From Sordaria brevicollis (Eukaryota > Ascomycota > Sordariomycetes > Sordariales > Sordariaceae): a DNA stretch of 64,000 bases. The stretch is taken from the NCBI GenBank assembly GCA_033439795.1, contig JAUTDP010000020.1:1-64000 (forward strand). The letters run 5' to 3'. Each line of letters begins with the position of its first letter. Within the stretch, counting starts at the first letter, position 1. Positions 58,001 to 64,000 of this stretch are shown here, in pieces. The position numbers were made by a program, and so were the translations under genes. The notes under the pieces were generated by a model. It made no database searches. It was not told the origin of the DNA and saw only the letters and a program-made list of their open reading frames with translations.

Positions 58001-58084
58001 TACAGCAGCGAGTACAAGAAGACCCATGAGCCCCCCAAGCTGGACACCCTGAAGGACGTCCACAACACCATGTGGTGGGTCTAA
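55073..58084 (+). CDS. qde-2: QDE-2-type Argonaute
   Basis: This is an uninterrupted gene of 1003 residues. After a Pro/Ser/Ala/Gly-rich leader, the N domain starts near residue 95 (GVVYDKVWNSKK at about 145). The PAZ domain lies at about 370-485 (FTLTHRSGEVKEYKIKG, QRYNVPLLVSGGWPVIE). MID and PIWI follow to the end. The slicer residues are present: Asp725 in GVDVSHAAPG, Asp798 in YFRDGVSEGQF and His933 in YYAHLAGARGRCHEG. The protein ends in MWWV. In Neurospora QDE-2 binds small RNAs for quelling and cleaves the passenger strand. The first ATG at 55073 is chosen; ATGs at codons 14, 19 and 72 are also in frame, and the leader is low-complexity, so the real start could be slightly later. The spliced leader upstream supports transcription. 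Confidence 0.95.
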   Translation: MSAPGSPRGSSPKMSGHQMTLPSRPAAPGQSSTPTRSPSGTAAASGAAPASGATAGQNPGWPKGTGVDPARMDSKPPLSHEERVGKRVDLPADAYLKNDISSTFATRPGFNTEGQPSNLRVNQFPVTRIANLDVCQYDVALSPEPTHGVVYDKVWNSKKVQQKITSVTKQPWIYDGRKLAWLAHSVDEIRLMVDLDEERGGNRRPGAEKKNVFFITIRPTGKVRLQALKAYLEKKAPWDNSVLECMSFLDHLLRQGASERMTTIKRSFFHPSMPNRDLDMVLTAYKGVYASFRLSQNISSIGLGVNVDVTNQAFWKPNSAAKIMKYLICLYGGLKPVPRFENLDDQQVTGYLRPVYNRSKQQWEPSEAFKAIRRLKGARFTLTHRSGEVKEYKIKGFAFDQKYGAEGGCANKVTFDWRKPDGSVVKTNVRDYMKQRYNVPLLVSGGWPVIETTRAGSFPAEVCKIVDFNQYQFKLDPNQTSQMIRFAVQRPPQRMQDISSSVARLNWGGDKYLKAFGVSISNDMAKTQGRLLKTPEVHYDKKAVRPNNGRWDLRGTRFVEPNREPLTRWGAISLGGRSAAEVPSMKKFMQQFANIYKGHGGKVARDPAFCLKLAGSIATMTDDIHKELSRFVANPNKNENAQIVFIVVSDKSAHVYERLKKTFECRYGIVTQVLLREHVDKAQPQYISNVCMKVNAKLGGVSCALTPKGKSHGFFTGPTMMLGVDVSHAAPGSDVPSIAAMCASVDREGYQYRAAVQTNGWRSEMLTEANIEAMLPPFLSEYFANVKHHVQQIYYFRDGVSEGQFAHVLKQEVEVIKKVCMKVTKSANPPRVTVIVATKRHHIRFFPENGDKNGNCQPGTLVEREVTHPFHYDFYLNSHFALQGTARPVHYHVLMDEIKPQVNTLQRMIYQQCYTFCRSTTPISLHPAVYYAHLAGARGRCHEGTEFSVNPRVPEKTRLEAQNPNGLVGKHQAPSTYSSEYKKTHEPPKLDTLKDVHNTMWWV

Positions 58085-59667
58085 TCGCGGCCAGTTTGGC
58101 TGCGTTGTTCTGGAGTGGGCTTGATCCAGTCACTCCCCAGACATTGCTTCTCTGGTGGAACATGTCATCGGCGGTAAAGGTATGGTTGGCTAGCGGTCTT
58201 TGGCGGGATTTTGACTTGGATGGGTCTTCTTGTCACAGCGGGTCAACTAGAACGATATCGGGCGATGGTGGCGGTGGAAGGATGAATGAAGCATGACAGT
58301 GAGAAATGCAGGTGGCCGTGGAGGGAGTCAATGCTTGGGAGGGGATCTCGGGACCGATGATGGATCTGGGTTTCCGCTCAGCATGACCAGTTCTGCATAA
58401 GTCCACAGCATAGAAATGAATTGATGATTGACCTTATACTTGATGATACATGGATCTGAATAGTGAGTGATTGTGTGCTGCATGCAGTAAAGTCGGTGAT
58501 TTGAATCTGTGAATCAGAGAGTGCCAATGTCTTGAAGCCTCTGGAGCATGCAGTGGTGACTGACTGATGATTGGTGAGGCCGATGGTGGTTTGGATGAAG
58601 GTGATGGTGAGCGATGGGTAAAACTTGGTGGCGGTGTTGTTCATTGCGGTGGTTGTTGGCCATATGGCGGCGAGTATGTTAATAACCTTTTCAGAGCAAG
58701 CAGGCATAAAAGGTTGAGCTTTTCTTTGCTTTGTTGGTCTTGGACTTTTTGACCCTACGACTAGCGAGATCTTTACATCAAGGTAAGTTTCTGCGCGGTC
58801 TTTTAAGAAACTGGTTGGGATAATACTGACTTGTAATAGCGAACAGGATACGGTTTCTTTCCAGGTTGGCAGCTGAGCGTCTTGAAAACTGGATTTGGAA
58901 AACTTTGCGGAAAATCAGCTGGGTGAAGCTGCTTGTTGTGGTTGTTGGAGGTGAGTTGAGGGATTTGGGCCTTGCGAAGTGTAAGTGGTTTTGGGGGTTT
59001 CCCGCTTTTTGGCCTTTTGGCATTTTTGGTCTTGGAGGGGTTTTTTTGGCCTTTTTGGGGTTTCGAGTTTCTGGGTTTCTGGTTGTTCCCGATTTCCGGC
59101 CTTTGGGGGTTTTGGGGTTTTCTGACTGGGGTTTTCTGGGATTTTGGGTTTTCCTGCCTTGGTCTTCTGAGGTTTTATTTCCTGGGGATTCTGTTGGTTC
59201 CTGGATTTGGTTTTTGGATTTGGATTTCGATTCTGGTTTTTGGTTCTTGGAGGTTATTGGTTTTCGTTTCTTCTGGGGTTTGGTTTTTGAGGGCAGTACT
59301 AACTACCTTTACCTTCAGGTATTTGTGGTTTTGAAGCGAGCAGCCTTTCTGACGAGCAGACACAAGGAAGACGATAGTTCGAAACTGCTAAAGGCGAGAA
59401 AGCCAGCAAGCCAAAAAGCCAGAAAGCCAGAAAGCCAAAAACCGAGATATTCAGAAAGTGGGAAAAGTCACAAAGCCGAGAATATTGTAAGTGAAAGATT
59501 GAAGAGGGATAACAAAGCTGGCAACGTCAAGTAGACGGGAAGCTAACATTCAGAATTTAGGAAACAAGGGAAACGGTTGATCAGTCAATCCTAACGAAAC
59601 TTGGAAACTTCGCAGGGCTCAAAAGGGCACAAAACTTCAAAGGCAATAGTAGTCAAGCAAAAAAGAG
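58085..59667. other. Intergenic, 3' flank of qde-2 and leader of the next gene
   Basis: No gene is supported. A 222-codon frame from 58866 uses TTG, not ATG, and is made of Phe/Gly/Leu/Trp runs from the GT-rich tract, so it is not accepted. Purine-rich AGCCAGAAA repeats (about 59398-59450) follow. Confidence 0.5.
58985..59290. repeat. G/T-only-like tract with TTTTGGGG phrases
   Basis: For about 300 bp the plus strand is mostly T and G, with recurrent GGGGTTTT, TTTTTGGCC and TTCTGG phrases and very few A. It is a degenerate quasi-repeat that could form G-quadruplexes on the plus strand. It is not telomeric TTAGGG. Confidence 0.65.
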
Positions 59668-62049
59668 ATGGGCCAACAACAAGAAAAGCGATTGCCGCCA
59701 ACACCACCAAAAGACGGGCGGGGTGTTCAAAGAATTCCGGATTTCAGGGATCGTTCCGGTGCTGAGGCGGGAAACCGTGGGAATCGTGGAATGTTAGGAA
59801 GCCCCTTGGGCCGGGATATCTACTCCCATCCTCGGATTGCACCAGCGCCGCCAGGCCAAACACGGGATCCGGTGACTTCACCAGCTTTTCCACTTGACAC
59901 CCTTCCAGGCCTCGGAATCATCTACAACCATCAACAACCACAACTTCGACCACGACCGGAATCGCGAACTCCCCTCCGGCCAGCACCATGGCGCACCCCA
60001 ACCTCCCCTCCCCACCCACCACCAGGCCGCCTTTCTGACCGAGGGCTATGGTCTTCCAACCCTCCCCATCCCACCCAGGAAACTTCCAGTTCGAGAACAA
60101 GATCAGGTTCCCTCCCAACCATCACACACCCTGAACGACTCATTTCGGGGCTACCGGCACGTCGTCGACCGTCGATTCCGTATCCCATCGGTGTACATCC
60201 CGCACTGAGGGAGTCGGTAGAACTTCGATCGCCAGAAGTTCGATCTCCAGCAATATCACCAGCTCCACTGAGATTACCATCCCCGGCCGTGGCTGAGGGG
60301 AGGGTTGAGTTGAGGGAATGGCAGCCGCTGATGATTTCGAGATTGCCGCCGGCGGTGCCGGAGAAATCGCCTAGGCGATCAGTGCTGGGGAACAGCCAGC
60401 GAGGAGAGTGCAGTGGGAAAGGGGAGAGGAGGGAAAGTATGGCGTCAATGGCGGCGTCAATGGCCGAGACTTATCACGGTTTTATGTTCGGCCCTCACGC
60501 CCCTTCTCACAGCCACGACCATGGCTCCCACGAAACCGGCGAAGCAAGTCAAGACCGCGACGACCGCAACAACCGCGCCCATCAGCAAGAGGCAGAAGCA
60601 GTCTCGAACTGGGTCTGGGGGCCACCACAGACCTCATCTCCCTCCACAGCCAACATGAGAAAGGTGACGCCCATCACATATCTTTTGAACGATCGGCCCA
60701 AAACACCCCCCGCACCTACTAAGAACAGAATCGCCCAAGCTAGATTCGACCTCCGAGACCGACGAGACGGACGAGAAACAACCAGGCCAACTACCCCGAC
60801 ACCAATAGGCCCTGCTCGTGCAGTAGAGGTAACCATCACCCGAACCGGAACCCAGTCCCAACGCCAACGAGTCACTAGAAAGAAACCGCCGACGGAACTG
60901 GGACTGGGACTGGGGCTGAGGCCGGTAAGCAACGAGCACCAGCCTTGGAGAACTCCGAGCCCGTTGTCGGGAACGCTGAGGGGGCCGGGACCGCATGTAC
61001 CGGGTCCGGGGGAGGATTGTACTTGGGAGGTGTCGCCTGTTATTTCTAGGGAGGATCTTGCGGTTGATGGGGTTGATGGGGTTGGTGGTGCTGAAGGTGG
61101 TGCTGAAGGTGGTGCTGAAGGTGGTGCTGAAGGTGGTGGTGGTGGTGTTGAAGGTGGTGGGGGTGGTGTTGAAGGTGGTGGGGGTGGTGGGAGTGACGAG
61201 GCAAGTGGAAGTGGAAGTGGAAGTGGAAGTGGGAGTGGAAGTGGAAGTGGGAGTGGAAGTGGTAATGCAAGGAATGATGACAGCGACAGGCCAACCTTTG
61301 CTAGAGAGCTGACAGCTAGTCCGGGGTTGACGGATGCTGCTAAGGCTGCTAAGGCTGCTAAGGCAAAGGAAGAGGAGGGGGAGGAGGAGGACGAGAGCAA
61401 GGGGACAACGAGCCGGTGGTCTTATAGCTCTTCGGAATATTCTGATGGAGAGGGACTGGAGAAGGAGGTGTCGCCGGTTTCTGGTTCTACCGCTTGGAAG
61501 TCTGACAAGGAAGCGGAACCAGAGCCGACCCAGGAACCAAAGCACGATACAGCCCTTAAATCGTCAGAGAAGCGTGCGGAGGAAACACCTTCGGCTCAAG
61601 AGCAGCCAGCAGCACAAGACGCCACCACGGCCGATACCCCTCAGCCATCAACAGCCTCCCAATCTTCTAACAAGAACCAAGGAAGCGAGCAAGACCGAGA
61701 TGATGAACCGGTGCTTCCATTTAGTAACTTGACGTCCCAGCTCGCAAACCTCCAAGCATCCCTCAACAACCTCGTCTCTCAAGCTACTGATACCGAGGCA
61801 GCATTCAACCATGTGCGTGAAGCGATGATCGCTCTCCGCAATGGGGCACGAGAGACACTTGCCAATATGGAACAGTTCTTGGAAGAGATGGACAAGGTGG
61901 AACAAGAGTTGGCAAGATCAAGGAGAGAGCTAAAGGGAAAGGGAGTTGAAGAGAAGGCTGATAAAGAGGGTGATGAAGAAGGTAAGATAGATGGAGCTTT
62001 GGTGGGAGTTGGTATGCAATTCGTAGAGGATGGCGTTAACGAGAAATAG
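59668..62049 (+). CDS. Hypothetical low-complexity protein with C-terminal coiled coil
   Basis: The 793-residue frame starts MGQQQEKRLPPTPPKDG. The first 450 residues are Pro/Arg/Ser-rich and probably disordered. Residues about 475-510 are Gly/Glu/Val repeats, and about 513-532 are alternating Gly-Ser. Lys/Glu-rich segments follow. The only ordered-looking part is near 675-760 (LTSQLANLQASLNNLVSQA, MEQFLEEMDKVEQELARS), a likely coiled coil. No enzyme motif, signal peptide or membrane segment is visible. I do not recognise the family. The repeats make exact length likely to vary between strains. Confidence 0.7.
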   Translation: MGQQQEKRLPPTPPKDGRGVQRIPDFRDRSGAEAGNRGNRGMLGSPLGRDIYSHPRIAPAPPGQTRDPVTSPAFPLDTLPGLGIIYNHQQPQLRPRPESRTPLRPAPWRTPTSPPHPPPGRLSDRGLWSSNPPHPTQETSSSRTRSGSLPTITHPERLISGLPARRRPSIPYPIGVHPALRESVELRSPEVRSPAISPAPLRLPSPAVAEGRVELREWQPLMISRLPPAVPEKSPRRSVLGNSQRGECSGKGERRESMASMAASMAETYHGFMFGPHAPSHSHDHGSHETGEASQDRDDRNNRAHQQEAEAVSNWVWGPPQTSSPSTANMRKVTPITYLLNDRPKTPPAPTKNRIAQARFDLRDRRDGRETTRPTTPTPIGPARAVEVTITRTGTQSQRQRVTRKKPPTELGLGLGLRPVSNEHQPWRTPSPLSGTLRGPGPHVPGPGEDCTWEVSPVISREDLAVDGVDGVGGAEGGAEGGAEGGAEGGGGGVEGGGGGVEGGGGGGSDEASGSGSGSGSGSGSGSGSGSGNARNDDSDRPTFARELTASPGLTDAAKAAKAAKAKEEEGEEEDESKGTTSRWSYSSSEYSDGEGLEKEVSPVSGSTAWKSDKEAEPEPTQEPKHDTALKSSEKRAEETPSAQEQPAAQDATTADTPQPSTASQSSNKNQGSEQDRDDEPVLPFSNLTSQLANLQASLNNLVSQATDTEAAFNHVREAMIALRNGARETLANMEQFLEEMDKVEQELARSRRELKGKGVEEKADKEGDEEGKIDGALVGVGMQFVEDGVNEK
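61080..61262 (+). repeat. Coding minisatellites (GGTGGTGCTGAA and GGAAGT types)
   Basis: Two adjacent tandem arrays lie inside the 793-residue protein: GGTGCTGAAGGT-type units (61087-61195), then GGAAGT/GGGAGT units (61204-61262) encoding Gly-Ser. Both stay in frame. Confidence 0.85.
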
Positions 62050-62964
62050 GGAAGCAAAATGAGAAGCAAAGGGGACAAGGACAGAATCAGAAAGAGGAAC
62101 AAAGACGGGAACAAGAGGGAAAAAGACGGGGAAGCCAACTAAAAAGACCAAAACACCATTCGAGAAGATCACGGGATAGGTCGTTGCCGAAGGAACCTGG
62201 AAGAGGACCGAGGAGGGGACCGCCGAGCGGACCGGTGCCGGGAGGGGCGGAGTGGGTTTGAACTCCGAACGGGCTCCGGCTTTGAACGGGGGGGATGAGG
62301 AAGAGGTTTTGAGGTTGGCCGATGGGAAAAAGACGAGAAAAGGGGGAATAAACAAAGGCGTAGAATCGACCACTTTCACCATGATGACGATGCTCAGCGT
62401 GAATGTCGCTTGGGAAGATGAGGTCTCAAAGCCATCTAGCCTGACCTGCTAGCTCACGAACATTGCCATCCAGATGTTTCTTGTGAAAGTGCCTCATCTA
62501 TGGACCGAAATGCTGTGCTATTGTCGAGGCATCACGAGACCACAATGTTGATGTTGATATTGAAGAGTGTCCGGGCAACGACGTCCAAACAGACTTTCCG
62601 TGTGCCGTCGCGGGCCGCAGCCGGGTCTTCGGCACAGCGCTAAGCCTGGGCGGAGTCTAGGCGCTGGGTGGACAGATCTTGGCGAATCTACAGGGGACTT
62701 TTAGCGGGTGAGCATGTGATTTACAGGCCCCTCCCTGTGGAACCGTGCAGGTGAGCTGAGCAAGGGAGCCCCACCTTTTAGCTTCCACTTCCCGGAGTCC
62801 CGCTTGTCCCGCGCTCGCTGCCGTCACTGTGCGTCTCTCTCTGTTTCTTGAACCTAACAACCTAACAACATCTTTCCATCTTCCATCTTTCGTCTAAAGA
62901 TGCTCCCTCCGACCTGATATCACCAACCACCAACACCAACACTGCCACAACCAACAGAAACACG
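62050..62964. promoter_or_regulatory. Upstream region of the Lgl/Sro7 gene
   Basis: Contains the 3' end of the preceding gene (purine-rich to about 62340) and the promoter and leader of the next. The last 100 bp have CCAAC repeats and end CACGATGG. No other gene seen. Confidence 0.5.
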
Positions 62965-64000
62965 ATGGCCTCCTTCATCCGCGCCAAACAGGCCGGCGTC
63001 CAAACCGACCTGTCAGCGTCGATCCAGCCACTGCACTTTATGCCCGACGAACAAGCCCGATACGGCATCAACTCGCAAATCTCGTGCCTAGCCTACGACC
63101 CCGTCCAGTCTCTTTTGGCAGTCGGCACCAACGAGTCCAAATTCGGCCCCGGGAAAATCTACGTCTTTGGCCAACGCCGCGTCCACAAGTTTTTCAGTCC
63201 TCCACGCTCCTCGTCCATCCGCGAACTGCGCTTCGTCGCCAACCGCCTCATCAGCCTCGACTCCAAGAACGAGCTATCGGTATGGAACCTCGACACGGGC
63301 AACCAGGTGGCCAAGTACGTCTACAGCGGTGTGGTGTGCTTGGTGACGGACCCCATGCTGGACTGGGCCTTCGTCGGGTTGCAGAGCGGTGATATCGCGG
63401 CATACGACCTCGACCGCGAACGACCTTCTACTTTCCGGATTCCGAATTTCTGGAGGGAACGAGATCCTAACCCGACGGCGGGACGGTTGGTGTCGATGCA
63501 GTTGCATCCGAGAGATATCGGCAAGATTCTCATTGCGTACACGAACGGAGCGGTGATCTATTCGTTCAAGCAGAATGTGGTGCAGAAATATTTCGAGTAT
63601 GAGCTCCCGCCTGGCGCGCCAGGTGGGGATGGACACGGGATGCACATGGCGAGGAAACCGAAAGTTGTCAATGCGGCGTGGCATCCCACGGGCACGTTTA
63701 TTCTGACGGCGCATGAAGATGGCAGTTTGGCGATCTGGGATACCAAAGATGGACGGCTGGTGACGGCCAGGTCGTTGTATCATACCAAGGTCAACGAGCC
63801 GACGGGGACGCCGTTCAAGCCGATGCGTCTGGCGCCGTTTGTCAAGATCTCGTGGTGTTGTCAGACGGATCCGGATAATACGGGGTTGCTAATTGCGGGA
63901 GGTCATAATATCGATGATCCGAGTGCTAGCAACTTGACGTTTATCGAGCTTGGGCCGACGCCAATCTACGCTACTTCCTCATGGGAAGTTCTAGCCGCTC
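62965..64000 (+). CDS. Lgl/Sro7/tomosyn-type WD40 protein, 5' part
   Basis: The frame is open from ATG 62965 to the window end (345 codons), so the gene is partial. It starts MASFIRAKQAGVQTDLSASI, and beta-propeller blades follow: ISCLAYDPVQSLLAVGTNES, LSVWNLDTGNQVAKYVYSG, FVGLQSGDIAAYDLDRE, VVNAAWHPTGTFILTAHEDG then LAIWDTKDGRLV. This is the layout of fungal Sro7/Sro77 and animal Lgl, which bind the t-SNARE Sec9 and the Rab Sec4 and help vesicles fuse at the growing tip. No intron is seen in this part. The remainder, including any SNARE-like tail, lies outside the window. Confidence 0.85.
   Translation, partial: MASFIRAKQAGVQTDLSASIQPLHFMPDEQARYGINSQISCLAYDPVQSLLAVGTNESKFGPGKIYVFGQRRVHKFFSPPRSSSIRELRFVANRLISLDSKNELSVWNLDTGNQVAKYVYSGVVCLVTDPMLDWAFVGLQSGDIAAYDLDRERPSTFRIPNFWRERDPNPTAGRLVSMQLHPRDIGKILIAYTNGAVIYSFKQNVVQKYFEYELPPGAPGGDGHGMHMARKPKVVNAAWHPTGTFILTAHEDGSLAIWDTKDGRLVTARSLYHTKVNEPTGTPFKPMRLAPFVKISWCCQTDPDNTGLLIAGGHNIDDPSASNLTFIELGPTPIYATSSWEVLAA

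Noticed and set aside
58985..59290. Interstitial telomere
   Set aside because: No TTAGGG units; the phrases are irregular TTTTGGGG types.
58866..59534. 222-codon frame of Phe/Gly/Trp runs
   Set aside because: Begins with TTG and derives from the G/T-rich tract; no conserved block.
60582..61545. Minus-strand frames of 272 and 303 codons with Pro or Thr runs
   Set aside because: Antisense to the Gly/Ser and Gly/Glu repeats of the 793-residue protein.

Overview
The window reads as a chromosome arm segment of a filamentous ascomycete of the Neurospora type. Roughly the first 26.3 kb is extremely AT-rich, almost lacks CpA and TpG while keeping CpG, and is full of stop codons in every frame. That is the signature of repeat-induced point mutation (RIP), which turns C:G into T:A in duplicated DNA. 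The remaining 37.7 kb is ordinary GC-balanced fungal DNA. It has short introns with GCTAAC-type branch sites, a dispersed tRNA gene and an Argonaute that matches QDE-2, the Neurospora quelling protein. Identifications are from reading the translated sequence; no database search was run.

Region 1-26306 is a nested graveyard of transposons. I could read four elements through their RIP damage: a tnp2/Plavaka-like (CACTA-type) transposase relic (about 5899-9290, +); a 0.4 kb inverted-repeat MITE-like element (9591-10016); a Tad-like LINE with endonuclease and reverse transcriptase motifs (about 12946-18850, -), split by an insertion; and a complete Ty3/gypsy LTR retrotransposon (19044-26306, -) with two 307-bp LTRs. 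Less-mutated islands (5192-5880, 14050-14863, 15161-15540) are copies of a small repeat with a perfect or near-perfect hairpin, a tRNA-like segment and a terminal palindrome whose centre is flipped between copies.

Region 26312-30464 is a transition zone. It holds an A-rich AAAT-type simple repeat, a coding frame without a visible start (27150-28235), frame-broken coding remains downstream, a 30-bp minisatellite split by a second MITE-like insertion (28833-29122), and an uncertain minus-strand reading frame.

Region 30465-64000 carries the genes: utp22/Nrap (-, small-subunit processome) divergent from ski3 (+, Ski complex/exosome); tRNA-Val(AAC) (-); rmi1-like (+, RecQ-Top3 dissolvasome); asf1 (-, three exons, H3-H4 chaperone); rna14 (+, two exons, mRNA 3'-end cleavage) with an in-frame Gln/Gly-rich extension beyond its stop; qde-2 Argonaute (+) with a probable 5'-leader intron; a 793-residue low-complexity protein (+); and the first 345 codons of an Lgl/Sro7-type WD40 protein (+) running off the window. 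Several of these genes handle RNA (SSU processome, Ski, cleavage factor, Argonaute). RMI1 would act with the RecQ helicase pathway, which in Neurospora (QDE-3) also feeds quelling. I take their proximity as coincidental unless shown otherwise. I found no convincing new multi-gene system. The best unexplained signals are the flipped-centre hairpin repeat, the outward gradient of RIP in the LTR pair, and the post-stop reading frame of rna14.
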